The notes below the pieces were generated by a model that was not told where the DNA came from, searched no databases, and saw nothing but the letters and a program-made list of their open reading frames with translations. From positions 4,402,001 through 4,466,000 of the forward strand of contig NZ_LT906468.1 of assembly GCF_900187125.1 (NCBI RefSeq): DNA of 64,000 nucleotides. Direction: 5' to 3'. Shown here piece after piece: positions 8,395 through 17,574 of the stretch (position 1 is its first letter; each line of letters starts with the position of its first letter). Source of the stretch: Sphingobacterium mizutaii. GTDB lineage: Bacteria > Bacteroidota > Bacteroidia > Sphingobacteriales > Sphingobacteriaceae. The translations under genes and the position numbers were made by a program.

Positions 8395-9432
8395 TTAAAA
8401 GTAAGTATCTTTAACGATGGTAATGATCCCTGTCAAAACGATATTGGCAATGGCCAATGGAATCAACATCTTCCAGCCTAAATTCATCAACTGGTCATAT
8501 CTGAAACGCGGCAAGGTCCATCTTACCCACATAAAGAAGAAGATGAATCCAAATATCTTCGCAAAGAATACCAATACCCCAATGATGGTGATCCAGTTTT
8601 CTGAAAGACCCAGATCATACATAAATGGAAAATTATAGCCCCCGAAATACAATGCTGCCATCAATGATGAGGACACGAACATATTGATGTATTCAGAGAA
8701 CATATAAAGACCCAATTTCATGGATGAATATTCCGTATGGTATCCCCCAACTAACTCAGTCTCACATTCTGGCAAGTCAAATGGTACACGGTTACATTCT
8801 GCAAATGCACAGGTCATAAAGATCAGGAATCCCAAAGGCTGAACCCAGATATTCCAGTTTACAAATCCTGATTGTTGTGCTACGATCTCTCCAATGGATA
8901 GCGTTCCGGTCACCATTAATAAAGCGATCAAGGAAAGACCCATGGCAATTTCATAACTGATACTTTGTGAAGCCGCACGAATCGCTCCCATTAACGAGAA
9001 CTTGTTGTTCGATGCCCATCCACCAAGCATGATCCCATAAACACCAAGAGCAATAACCCCAAAGATGTAAAGGACACCGATATTCACATCGGCAACCTGT
9101 AAGCTGATCGCTTTGTCACCAATGGTCAAGGTTTGCCCCCAAGGAATTACCGCCGAACTGATACAGGCTGTAATAATGGCTATGGTCGGCCCTAAAATAA
9201 ATAAGGTTTTATGTGCTCCCGCAGGAATGATTTCTTCTTTGAAAAAGAATTTACCACCATCACATAAAGGCTGTAAGATACCAAATGCGCCAGCTCTATC
9301 CGGACCGTGGCGATCCTGCATAAAACCCGCAATCTTACGCTCAGCTAACGTGGAATACATGGCAATGACCAAGGTAACCACGAATATGATGACAACTAAG
9401 ATTAATTTCTCTAAAATAAAGGCCGTTTCCAT
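8395..9432 (-). CDS. nuoH: NADH-quinone oxidoreductase subunit H
   Basis: Membrane subunit at the junction with the peripheral arm, forming part of the quinone chamber. The 345-residue protein has eight or more helices. Family motifs seen: ERKIAGFMQDRHGPDRAG, the conserved cytoplasmic loop EYSSMKLGLYMFSEY, AFAECNRVPFDLPECETELV with its acidic residues, and RWTLPRFRYDQLMNLGWK near the C terminus. It lies 12 nt after nuoG. Confidence 0.97.
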   Translation of the reverse strand: METAFILEKLILVVIIFVVTLVIAMYSTLAERKIAGFMQDRHGPDRAGAFGILQPLCDGGKFFFKEEIIPAGAHKTLFILGPTIAIITACISSAVIPWGQTLTIGDKAISLQVADVNIGVLYIFGVIALGVYGIMLGGWASNNKFSLMGAIRAASQSISYEIAMGLSLIALLMVTGTLSIGEIVAQQSGFVNWNIWVQPLGFLIFMTCAFAECNRVPFDLPECETELVGGYHTEYSSMKLGLYMFSEYINMFVSSSLMAALYFGGYNFPFMYDLGLSENWITIIGVLVFFAKIFGFIFFFMWVRWTLPRFRYDQLMNLGWKMLIPLAIANIVLTGIITIVKDTYF

Positions 9433-9444
9433 CTTCCCTATTTT

Positions 9445-10461
9445 CTATTTTAATTTTTCAGATCTTGCTAACTGCTCCACATTGGCTTCCTGCAATACAG
9501 GATTGTCCTTGATGACACTTGGAGGATCAAATTGATGGTAGTGGTTGGAGGCAATAACCGATTGATCGCTGATCTTGGTCGGTTCATCTAATATCCACTC
9601 ATCTGTACGCTTGGTTTCAAACCTGCAGGTATCACAGATAAACTCATCAACCTCATTGTACTCATCTTTTCTTCCCGTCACACGGATCACATCTGGACCT
9701 TTGTACCATAATGTCACCTTTCCAGAACATTTAGGACAATCACGGTGGGCATCGACCGGTTTAGTAAACCAAACCCTATTCTTAAACCTAAAGGTCTTGT
9801 CCGTCAATGCTCCAACTGGACATACATCGATCACATTACCGATAAAGTCATGATCCAGTGCCTCATGGATATAAGTCGATATTTCAGCATGGTCTCCACG
9901 GAACAGAATACCATGTTCCCTTTTATTGGTCAATTGGTTGGCCACATATACACAACGATAGCATAAAATGCATCGGTTCATGTGCAACTGGATCTTATCA
10001 CCAATATCAATTCGCTCAAATGTCCTGCGCTCAAATTCATATCTGGTTTTCTCAGCACCATGCTCATAGCTCAAATCTTGGAGCTTACACTCGCCTGCCT
10101 GATCACAGACCGGACAATCCAATGGGTGGTTGATCAATAACATCTCCACAACCGCCTTTCTTGCATCCACGACATCTGGAGAGGTAATATTCAGCACCTC
10201 CATTCCGTCCATGACCGTTGTACGGCATGATGCAACCAATTTAGGCATTGGTCTTGGATCCTTTTCCGATCCTTTGCTTACTTTCACCAAGCAGGTACGG
10301 CATTTTCCCCCTGTACCTTCTAGCTTAGAATAATAGCACATGGCTGGAGGAACGATCTCCCCACCAATCTGCCTAGCAGCATTTAATATCGTAGTACCCG
10401 GAGCAACTTCAATCGTTATTCCGTCTATCGTTACTTTAAAATTTTGAACTTCTTCTGCCAT
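9445..10461 (-). CDS. nuoG: NADH-quinone oxidoreductase subunit G, short form without molybdopterin-type domain
   Basis: Fe-S subunit of the NADH dehydrogenase module. At 338 residues it is far shorter than the 680-900 of E. coli-type NuoG. The N-terminal 2Fe-2S domain (about 1-80) has CYYSKLEGTGGKCRTC, and the next cluster region has CPVCDQAGEC with the His of INHPLDC. Cysteines for a further 4Fe-4S cluster are in NRCILCYRC and NVIDVCPVGAL. A last CPKC ... CDTC pair (about 248-283) could hold one more metal site. The molybdopterin-oxidoreductase-like domain is absent. Since nuoH starts 12 nt later with no leftover coding DNA, this is a natural short form and not a frameshift. Short NuoG proteins are, to my knowledge, usual in Bacteroidetes. 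Confidence 0.93.
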   Translation of the reverse strand: MAEEVQNFKVTIDGITIEVAPGTTILNAARQIGGEIVPPAMCYYSKLEGTGGKCRTCLVKVSKGSEKDPRPMPKLVASCRTTVMDGMEVLNITSPDVVDARKAVVEMLLINHPLDCPVCDQAGECKLQDLSYEHGAEKTRYEFERRTFERIDIGDKIQLHMNRCILCYRCVYVANQLTNKREHGILFRGDHAEISTYIHEALDHDFIGNVIDVCPVGALTDKTFRFKNRVWFTKPVDAHRDCPKCSGKVTLWYKGPDVIRVTGRKDEYNEVDEFICDTCRFETKRTDEWILDEPTKISDQSVIASNHYHQFDPPSVIKDNPVLQEANVEQLARSEKLK

Positions 10462-10488
10462 TGTTGCTTTTTGTTAAAATGACCCTAA

Positions 10489-11844
10489 TTATTCCGTTAC
10501 TGGAACCAATGGATCTGCATAATGTGCTAAACCGTAGTTTCTCTTCTGGGCTTCTTCTGGATGTAGGATATGCCACTCAAATTCATCCCTAAAGTGACGA
10601 ATTGCGGCTGCAACAGGCCAAGCCGCTGCATCACCAAGTGGACAGATCGTATTTCCTTCGATCTTTTGTTGCACTTGCCACAATAGATCGATGTCCGACA
10701 TGTCACCATGACCGGTCTCGATCTTGTTCAAGATCTTTTCCATCCAACCCGTTCCTTCACGACAAGGTGAACATTGCCCACAGCTCTCATGACGGTAGAA
10801 ACGAGTATAGTTATAGGTATTCCTGACAATACATTGATCTTCATCAAAAACGATGAAGCCTCCAGATCCCATTGCTGTACCACTTATAAAGCCCCCATCT
10901 GCCAATGACTCATAGGTCATCAGGCGCGGTTCGCCTTTCATCGTTTTCACAATCAGGTTGGCAGGAAGGATAGGCACCGAAGAACCTCCAGCCACTACAG
11001 CCTTCAATCGCTTGCCATTTGCCATTCCTCCACAATATTCATCGGAGAAAATAAATTCTTCCACTGGGACACCCATCTCAATTTCATATACTCCAGGTTT
11101 TGCAATATTCCCTGACGCTGAAATCAATTTAGTTCCTGTACTTCTTTCAATTCCAATTTTTGCATACTCCTCGCCGCCATCATTGACGATAGGCACTGTC
11201 GCAGCAATGGATTCCACATTGTTTACCACCGTTGGGCAGCCATATAGGCCCGCAACAGCAGGGAATGGAGGTTTAATCCTTGGATTACCTCTTTTCCCCT
11301 CTAGGGATTCCAACAGGGCTGTCTCTTCACCACAGATATAGGCACCCCCTCCCGGTTGTACATAGATCTCCAGGTCGTAACCAGTCCCTAATATATTTTT
11401 ACCTAAAAATCCAGCCGCTTTTGCTTCTTCGATGGCCTTTTCCATAATTCGGATTTGAGGCATCATCTCGCCACGGATATAGATATAGGAGGTATGTGCT
11501 CCTAATGCATAGCTGGAAACGATCATCCCTTCAATTAAGGCATGCGGAATATAGGTCATCAAGAAACGGTCCTTGAATGTTCCCGGTTCCGACTCATCTC
11601 CATTACAAACTAAATAACGCGGAACGCCTTCTGGTTTTGCCAAAAAGCTCCATTTCATTCCAGTAGGGAATCCTGCTCCACCACGGCCACGAAGACCCGA
11701 TTTCTTCACCTCTTCCACTACATCCTCTGGAGACATGCTTTTCAAGGCTTTCTCTACAGCACGGTAACCACCCTTCTCCCGATAAACAGCGAAGGTATTG
11801 ATTCCTGGCACATTGATATGTTCTAATAATAACTTACGTCCCAT
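10489..11844 (-). CDS. nuoF: NADH-quinone oxidoreductase subunit F (FMN and NADH binding)
   Basis: Oxidises NADH through FMN and passes electrons to cluster N3. In 451 residues it has the glycine-rich nucleotide loop GLRGRGGAGFPTGMKW, the FMN region GAGAYICGEETALLESLEG-like (here PGGGAYICGEETALLESLE), and the N3 cluster cysteines CGQCSPCREGTGW plus the fourth Cys in NTICPLGDAAAW. It starts 4 nt after nuoE ends, at ATG 11844. Confidence 0.97.
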   Translation of the reverse strand: MGRKLLLEHINVPGINTFAVYREKGGYRAVEKALKSMSPEDVVEEVKKSGLRGRGGAGFPTGMKWSFLAKPEGVPRYLVCNGDESEPGTFKDRFLMTYIPHALIEGMIVSSYALGAHTSYIYIRGEMMPQIRIMEKAIEEAKAAGFLGKNILGTGYDLEIYVQPGGGAYICGEETALLESLEGKRGNPRIKPPFPAVAGLYGCPTVVNNVESIAATVPIVNDGGEEYAKIGIERSTGTKLISASGNIAKPGVYEIEMGVPVEEFIFSDEYCGGMANGKRLKAVVAGGSSVPILPANLIVKTMKGEPRLMTYESLADGGFISGTAMGSGGFIVFDEDQCIVRNTYNYTRFYRHESCGQCSPCREGTGWMEKILNKIETGHGDMSDIDLLWQVQQKIEGNTICPLGDAAAWPVAAAIRHFRDEFEWHILHPEEAQKRNYGLAHYADPLVPVTE

Positions 11845-11848
11845 ATTA

Positions 11849-12376
11849 CTAAGCCTCGCTTTTTGATTTATTCTTTAAATCGCCGATTAATTGATCGACA
11901 CTCTCCGGTGTCAGGTTCTCATAGAAGGTATAGCTTGGACCGATCTGAAGCACGGGACCAAATCCACATGCCGCCAAACACTCCACGCCCCGCCAAGAGA
12001 ACATCCCATCAGCAGTCACTTCTCCTTCTTTTACGCCTAATTTCTCTTCAATATGAGACATGATCTTCTCTGCACCAACCAGGCAACATGGCCCCGTTCG
12101 GCAAACCTCCAGGACATATTTACCTTGCGGCTGTAGGAAATACATGGTATAGAATGTCGCCACCTCGAACACTTCAATAGGTTGGATGGTTAAGAAGGCC
12201 GCCACTTTCTCCATGGCATCCACGCTTAACCATCCATACTCCTCCTGTACGAGGTGAAGGATAGGCAATAATGCTGATTTTTGCTTACCTTCTGGATAAC
12301 GACTTACCACTTCGGAGAATTTCCCCAAAAGCTCTGCCGAAAACTCGACAATCATATTTTCTTTAACACTAAGCAT
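11849..12376 (-). CDS. nuoE: NADH-quinone oxidoreductase subunit E (2Fe-2S)
   Basis: Thioredoxin-fold 2Fe-2S subunit holding cluster N1a. The ligands are visible as CRTGPC and CLAACG. Length is 175 residues from ATG 12376; an internal ATG at 12355 would give 168. The first codon overlaps the nuoD stop by 8 nt, favouring the upstream start and translational coupling. Confidence 0.96.
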   Translation of the reverse strand: MLSVKENMIVEFSAELLGKFSEVVSRYPEGKQKSALLPILHLVQEEYGWLSVDAMEKVAAFLTIQPIEVFEVATFYTMYFLQPQGKYVLEVCRTGPCCLVGAEKIMSHIEEKLGVKEGEVTADGMFSWRGVECLAACGFGPVLQIGPSYTFYENLTPESVDQLIGDLKNKSKSEA

Positions 12377-13604
12377 CTAATTCACCAGCTATTACGTTTA
12401 AACTACTCATATTGATAATCGCATCTGAAATCAACATTCCGCTACTCATAGGCGCAAACATCTGATAATTGATGAATGAAGGCCTTCTAAAGTGCAGACG
12501 ATATGGAGTTCTTCCTCCATCATGTACCATATAGAATCCCAATTCACCATTTGCCCCTTCAACGGAATGATAAACCTCAGCCTTTGGAGCGTCCCATTCT
12601 CCCATCACGATCTTAAAGTGATAGATCAAGGCCTCCATGCTTGTATATACTTGCTCTTTTGGCGGGAGGTAAAAATCAGGAACATCAGCATGGAAAATGC
12701 CTTTCGGCTCCTTGTCTATTTTTTCCAAAGCTTGCTCAATGATTCGAAGGGATTGCCACATCTCTTCATTTCTTACCATAAATCGGTCATAAACATCCCC
12801 ATTTGTTCCTACTGGAATATCAAAATCAAATTCCTCGTATGAACAGTATGGCGAATGCGCTCTCACATCATAATCCACGCCTGTTGCACGTAAGATTGGA
12901 CCTGACCAGCTATAACTTAAAGCTTCCTCTGGGGTAACCGCGGCTACATTGGAGGTACGCTCGATAAAAATTCTGTTTCTGTCAAACAACTCTTGGAATT
13001 CCCTCAAAACTGGCGGGAATCTCTTTAAGAATTCTCTGATCTTTTCAAATGCCACGTCGTTGAAATCACGCTCAAAACCACCGATACGCCCAATATTGGT
13101 CGTCAATCGGGCTCCGCATATCTCTTCATAGATTTCATATATGAACTCACGTTCCTGCATCACATACAGGAATCCTGAAAAGGCACCAGTATCAACCCCC
13201 AAAATACCGTTACATATGATGTGGTCAGCAATCCTCGCCAATTCCATCACTATCACGCGCATATATTGAACGCGTTTTGGTATCTCTATATCCAAAAGCT
13301 TCTCAACGGTCATATGCCAACCCATATTATTGATTGGTGATGAACAGTAGTTCAAGCGGTCTGTTAAAGGGGTAATCTGATAAAAAGGTCTATGCTCTGC
13401 AATTTTTTCGAATGCACGGTGAATATATCCAATGGTGGAAACCCCACTGACGATACGCTCACCATCGATCTGCACGACATTCTGAAAAACACCATGCGTT
13501 GCAGGGTGGGTAGGACCAATATTTAGGGTCACCAAATCGTCTTGAGGATCATTATCATCAAAGACTGGTGCATTATGTGATATTCTTGAAATCGATTTAC
13601 TCAT
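12369..13604 (-). CDS. nuoD: NADH-quinone oxidoreductase subunit D
   Basis: The 49-kDa-type subunit that forms the quinone site next to cluster N2. The family signature GPTHPATHGVFQ (near residue 31) contains the conserved His, and YIHRAFEKIAE and the late DGGRTPYRLHFRRPSF are also typical. It has 411 residues and is separate from nuoC, not fused as in E. coli. The start is ATG 13604, 11 nt after nuoC. Confidence 0.97.
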   Translation of the reverse strand: MSKSISRISHNAPVFDDNDPQDDLVTLNIGPTHPATHGVFQNVVQIDGERIVSGVSTIGYIHRAFEKIAEHRPFYQITPLTDRLNYCSSPINNMGWHMTVEKLLDIEIPKRVQYMRVIVMELARIADHIICNGILGVDTGAFSGFLYVMQEREFIYEIYEEICGARLTTNIGRIGGFERDFNDVAFEKIREFLKRFPPVLREFQELFDRNRIFIERTSNVAAVTPEEALSYSWSGPILRATGVDYDVRAHSPYCSYEEFDFDIPVGTNGDVYDRFMVRNEEMWQSLRIIEQALEKIDKEPKGIFHADVPDFYLPPKEQVYTSMEALIYHFKIVMGEWDAPKAEVYHSVEGANGELGFYMVHDGGRTPYRLHFRRPSFINYQMFAPMSSGMLISDAIINMSSLNVIAGELDA

Positions 13605-13615
13605 GACATCCTCTC

Positions 13616-14119
13616 TTAACGTCCAAAATAAAAATCCTTTTTGTCCACACGGTTTGGATCTTCCAGCGGGTATTCTTTGCGCATCGGGAAAACTCCCAGA
13701 TCATCCATATTAAGAATTCTCCTTAAATCCGGATGTCCTTCAAAATTGACCCCAAAGAAATCATAAGTTTCACGCTCCATCCAATTCGCACCGTTCCAAA
13801 GAACCGTGGCACTTGGAATACTGGGATTTTCCTTTTCCAGGAAAACCTTGATCCGAATGCGGACATTATGAACTAAACTATGGACATGGTACACAACAGC
13901 GAAAGGCTTTTCACGTTCCGGATAGTGGACCGCAGTAATATCAGTCAAATAAATAAACTGCATCGCCTCATCATCCTTGATGCTGGTCAACAGCTTTATG
14001 ATATTTTCCTTATCGGTTTCGACTGTTAGCAGTCCTTTAGGTTCTGTTATATGGTTTACTGATTCCCCGAATTCTGCATTCAGTTTATCAATAACCATTT
14101 GATTAGTCAACTTATCCAT
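13616..14119 (-). CDS. nuoC: NADH-quinone oxidoreductase subunit C
   Basis: The 30-kDa-type subunit, which clamps the D and B subunits. Its 167 residues include the family signature around ERETYDFFGVNFEGHPDLRR and the downstream RKEYPLEDPNR. The start codon at 14119 overlaps the nuoB stop by 8 nt. Confidence 0.96.
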   Translation of the reverse strand: MDKLTNQMVIDKLNAEFGESVNHITEPKGLLTVETDKENIIKLLTSIKDDEAMQFIYLTDITAVHYPEREKPFAVVYHVHSLVHNVRIRIKVFLEKENPSIPSATVLWNGANWMERETYDFFGVNFEGHPDLRRILNMDDLGVFPMRKEYPLEDPNRVDKKDFYFGR

Positions 14120-14666
14120 TATCTGTTGCGATTCCGTACTTTTCTAATAAAGCCTTATACTCAGGCGTATTTCTTCGGTTCAAAGACTCGTTCTTTACAA
14201 TATCTTGAAGTCTTAGTACTCCATCTAAGATTGCCTCAGGACGCGGAGGACAGCCAGGAACATAAACATCCACCGGAATGATCTCATCAATCCCCTGCAA
14301 CACGGAATAGGTATCGAAAATACCTCCACTAGAAGCACATGCACCAACAGCAATTACCCAACGGGGCTCTGCCATCTGAACATAAACCTGCTTCAATACC
14401 GGAGCCATCTTCTTTGCAATGGTCCCCATCACTAGCAACATATCAGCCTGTCTTGGTGAAAAGCTCGGACGCTCGGCACCAAACCTCGCTAAATCATAGG
14501 TAGATCCCATCGTTGCCATAAACTCAATTCCACAGCAGGACGTCGCAAATGGCAATGGCCATAAGGAATTGGCTCTCGCCAAACCTATGGCTTTATCCAA
14601 AGTCGTTGCAAAAAATCCTGCTCCCTCTACACCAGGAGGCGCATCTGATAAGGTAATATTACTCAT
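14112..14666 (-). CDS. nuoB: NADH-quinone oxidoreductase subunit B (cluster N2)
   Basis: Holds the terminal 4Fe-4S cluster N2. The consecutive cysteines in FATSCCGIEFMA, the third Cys in GACASSGG and the fourth in VPGCPPRPEAI are all present. The length of 184 residues is normal. It lies 42 nt after nuoA and overlaps nuoC. Confidence 0.97.
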   Translation of the reverse strand: MSNITLSDAPPGVEGAGFFATTLDKAIGLARANSLWPLPFATSCCGIEFMATMGSTYDLARFGAERPSFSPRQADMLLVMGTIAKKMAPVLKQVYVQMAEPRWVIAVGACASSGGIFDTYSVLQGIDEIIPVDVYVPGCPPRPEAILDGVLRLQDIVKNESLNRRNTPEYKALLEKYGIATDNG

Positions 14667-14708
14667 CTCTCTGTTTATTAAAGTGATCTTCTAGGAATAG
14701 GCCCAAGG

Positions 14709-15089
14709 CTAGTCCCAATCCAATGCCTTTTTCTTAATGACATAAATAAACCCTAAAAGCAATAGTCCCATGAAAACAAACATCTCTATCAACCCCTGAA
14801 CGCCAAATTCACGGAAGTTAACTGCCCATGGATACATAAAGATCACCTCGATATCAAAGATGACGAACAAGATTGCTACCAGGAAATATTTGATGGAAAA
14901 CGGCTGCCTTGCATTCCCAACAACCTCAACCCCAGATTCAAAAGCACTAAGCTTATTCTCTGTGCGCACTTTAGGACCAATTAAATGGGTACCGATGATT
15001 GTCGTAACACCGAAGCCAACGGCCACAGCCAATTGGATCAATATAGGAATATAATCTATAGGTGCACTTTGCCCTGCTAATCCTTCCAT
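14709..15089 (-). CDS. nuoA: NADH-quinone oxidoreductase subunit A
   Basis: Small membrane subunit and first gene of the complex I operon. Three helices are predicted in 126 residues, with the conserved FESGVEVVGNARQPFSIKYF loop and the acidic helix FVIFDIEVIFMYPW. The start is ATG 15089, about 30 nt behind a -7-type promoter box. Confidence 0.95.
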   Translation of the reverse strand: MEGLAGQSAPIDYIPILIQLAVAVGFGVTTIIGTHLIGPKVRTENKLSAFESGVEVVGNARQPFSIKYFLVAILFVIFDIEVIFMYPWAVNFREFGVQGLIEMFVFMGLLLLGFIYVIKKKALDWD

Positions 15090-15119
15090 ATCTTTAGTTT
15101 ATCGCTATTAGTAGTCTAG

Positions 15120-15127
15120 CAAAAATA
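15120..15127 (-). promoter_or_regulatory. Candidate -7 element for the nuo operon
   Basis: Read on the minus strand this is TATTTTTG, matching TAnnTTTG. A start near 15114 would leave about 25 nt of leader before nuoA. No good -33 TTTG is visible at the expected spacing. Confidence 0.5.
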
Positions 15128-15189
15128 ACAATTTATGTCAATAAAAAAAGTGAGGGACAGCCGTATAGCTCTGCTTTTTGTTATTTTGA

Positions 15190-15420
15190 AACATTATAAA
15201 TAGTCCCAATGGACAATACCTGACGCTTGAACCAGCACCGTTCAGATTCCGCTAGATTTTCCACATCGGTAAGCGAGCACAATTTGGTGTGCCGCTCGCC
15301 ATTCCGCAGGACAAAGACCTAGCTTATCCTAAGAAAGTGGTCTGGACACCTGGTTATTGGACCTACAGCCAAATTTCCCAAAAGCCTACGGTTACCTTGA
15401 TCTACTACAGTCCGCCCTAA
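15190..15420 (+). pseudogene. Decayed coding remnant of unknown family
   Basis: A plus-strand frame reads as coherent protein from 15190 to a TAA at 15418, broken only by a TAG at 15253-15255. After that stop it reads FGVPLAIPQDKDLAYPKKVV, then WTPGYWTYSQIS and ends in LIYYSPP. There is no plausible start codon. The composition is richer in G+C and in Trp, Tyr and Pro than the intergenic DNA nearby, which suggests the 3' end of a lost gene. I do not recognise the family. The following 137 bases to the ABC permease gene show no feature. Confidence 0.35.
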
Positions 15421-15557
15421 TCAAGCTCCTCGATAGAACCTAATGCTATCGCCAGAAGATAGATTGCGCGCTAAAAGCTCGTCCCCCTACATTGGAGCTG
15501 CAGCTATGCACATTTGGCTACCGTGGGGGCCTTGCCATGGGACAGTAAGGAAACGGG

Positions 15558-16553
15558 TTAATTTCTAATTTCCCTTCTCATAAAAAGATAGTAGGATATG
15601 GCAAAGAGGGCCAAAGTTCCCGCTATTAATCCAGTTAACTGGGACCAAACTATCAATAAACTATCAATTATCGGCAATGGTGCTGGGATCGCTGCCTCCA
15701 TCTGCTCAATGTTCAGCGGACCTAAACTCCTTACGGTTGGCATGAGGATGGAAGTACTCCCGTCTATGAACAATTGGCTTGGACTGACTCTCAATATATT
15801 CAGCACCAATTCCTGCCTTGAGAACTGCTCTTCTACTGACATGAAAGGTTTCAAAGGCAGCAGCTGCTGGACAATGAGTGATGTCAGCATGGGAAAAAAT
15901 ATGGTCAGGAACAACCATAAACTCAATGATGTGAGGGCCGCAGACGAGGGCTGTCTAAAAACTATGGACATCAATAACGAAAAGGCCAACCAGAACCCTA
16001 GGTAAACAATCAACAGAAAGATGAAGGCGAATATCCGAATAATTTCTACAAGCTGAACGCTTAATCCAGTCCAAATCATTCCGGTTCCAACGACCAATCC
16101 CGTTACACAAAGAAATAATACACTCAGGACAAATATGGGTGCAAAAAATTTGGCCAATAGAATATTGTCTCTGTAGATTGGCTGGGTAACAATTCGTGTC
16201 ATCGTTCCGCTTAGAAATTCTGAATTCACTCTGTCAAACCCTAGGCTTATCCCAAGTAGGGGAGCGACGAAACTTATGAGTACATAATACGAAGGGGTTG
16301 AACCCGACGAGGTAAATATTTTGAGAAATGGAAAATCCGATTCTAAGAGATCATTGTTCTGGATCCAGGCCGGCACCTGTTCCACGACGTGGGTAATGGA
16401 ACTCGTTAATATTAACAGAACTAACAAAATTAATATTCGGAACCTCCAACTTCTAACCATGTCAGCAATTTCTTTCCGTGCCAGAATCCAAAAAGGACTA
16501 CTAAAATGACTTACACCAATTTGCGCTGTGCGTAAGGTACTATCGATATTCAT
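15558..16553 (-). CDS. ABC-2 type transporter permease
   Basis: A 331-residue membrane protein with about six helices. After a cytoplasmic N-terminal stretch with ILARKEIADMVRSWRF, the first helix ILILLVLLILTSS is followed by a periplasmic loop, then a cluster of helices and a last one near 305-322. The segment GFDRVNSEFLSGTMTRIVTQ before helix 3 is typical of ABC-2/NosY-like permeases. It begins 2 nt after the ATPase gene, so the two form one exporter. Substrate unknown. The pair shares a strand with an upstream NEW3-domain gene, a combination seen in other bacteria. Confidence 0.85.
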   Translation of the reverse strand: MNIDSTLRTAQIGVSHFSSPFWILARKEIADMVRSWRFRILILLVLLILTSSITHVVEQVPAWIQNNDLLESDFPFLKIFTSSGSTPSYYVLISFVAPLLGISLGFDRVNSEFLSGTMTRIVTQPIYRDNILLAKFFAPIFVLSVLFLCVTGLVVGTGMIWTGLSVQLVEIIRIFAFIFLLIVYLGFWLAFSLLMSIVFRQPSSAALTSLSLWLFLTIFFPMLTSLIVQQLLPLKPFMSVEEQFSRQELVLNILRVSPSQLFIDGSTSILMPTVRSLGPLNIEQMEAAIPAPLPIIDSLLIVWSQLTGLIAGTLALFAISYYLFMRREIRN

Positions 16554-16555
16554 CT

Positions 16556-17512
16556 TTATAGAAATTTAGGGTTTTCAAGGAAATATTGTTGGTAAATCTG
16601 TTCAAGGGTCAGGTTGTCCCTTTGTACCGAGGTAATATCGTATCCTTTTGTGACAAGGATCTTTACGATGGAAGCAGTACATTCCTCAGAGGTAGTGATC
16701 TCGGCATGGTTTTCCGAAATTAAATCAATCCTCATGACGGGAAGCTCCCTTAAAAGCGTTTTCAAAACAGAAGGCCCCAGGGTCGAAACCTGGGTCTGAA
16801 TACTGGTAAAAAAACCATCTTTTTTATTCAATGAATGGCCCAGATCGGCAATATTTCCACTCGCTATCAATTTTCCTTGGACAAATATCCCCACCCTGTC
16901 ACAGACCTGCTGGACATGGTGCAAATTGTGGGAAGACAACAATACAGTAATGTTCCTTCTCCTGCTAAGGTCTTGTATAAGTGCCAGGAATTCCTTAATG
17001 CCGCGGGGGTCTAAACCCAACGTAGGTTCGTCGAGGACAATAATTTTAGGATCTTTGATTAGCACTTCTGCCAGGCCCAAACGCTGCTTCATTCCCCGAG
17101 AGAACGTACCCACCAACTTTTGCTTATCCTCTTCCAGCCCTACCTGCTGGAGTAAAAGATGCGATCTTTCTTCTATTTCTTTTTCAGGAATTTGATTTAA
17201 CCGGCCTATAAGCCTTAAATTGTCCAAAGGTGACATTCCTTCGTAGAACCCCACGCTGTCAGGTAAGTACCCAACCAATTTCTTAACCTCTATCGGGTTC
17301 CTGTTTGATTGCATGCCATCTACGGACGCCATACCAGAAGTTGGTTCGGTAAGTCCCATCATCATTAAGATAGTGGTTGTTTTTCCAGCACCGTTCGGAC
17401 CTAGCAAACCGTAGATTTCTCCTTCATATATTTGAAGGTTCAAGTTGTCTACGGCTTTTTTATTACCATAATTTTTGCAAAGATTTTCAAATTCAATGAT
17501 CGGTTCTTTCAT
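16556..17512 (-). CDS. ABC transporter ATP-binding protein
   Basis: Energises the adjacent permease. Walker A is GLLGPNGAGKTTT (near 40), the signature is SRGMKQRLGLAEVL, Walker B is KIIVLDEPTLGLDP and the switch His is in LLSSHNLHH. The start is placed at ATG 17512 (MKEPIIEFENL), giving 318 residues; an in-frame TTG seven codons upstream is less likely. About 90 residues follow the NBD, a C-terminal extension common in CcmA/NatA-like ATPases. It follows the NEW3-domain gene by about 60 nt and precedes the permease by 2 nt. Confidence 0.92.
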   Translation of the reverse strand: MKEPIIEFENLCKNYGNKKAVDNLNLQIYEGEIYGLLGPNGAGKTTTILMMMGLTEPTSGMASVDGMQSNRNPIEVKKLVGYLPDSVGFYEGMSPLDNLRLIGRLNQIPEKEIEERSHLLLQQVGLEEDKQKLVGTFSRGMKQRLGLAEVLIKDPKIIVLDEPTLGLDPRGIKEFLALIQDLSRRRNITVLLSSHNLHHVQQVCDRVGIFVQGKLIASGNIADLGHSLNKKDGFFTSIQTQVSTLGPSVLKTLLRELPVMRIDLISENHAEITTSEECTASIVKILVTKGYDITSVQRDNLTLEQIYQQYFLENPKFL

Positions 17513-17574
17513 TTCATGGAAGTTTACCCACAATAAAATAATGGATTATATAATTAGGACCTGATGGAAATTTG

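Noticed and set aside
9445..9460. Frameshift as a cause of the short NuoG
   Set aside because: nuoH starts 12 nt later and no remaining nuoG-like coding sequence is present, so the short form is real.
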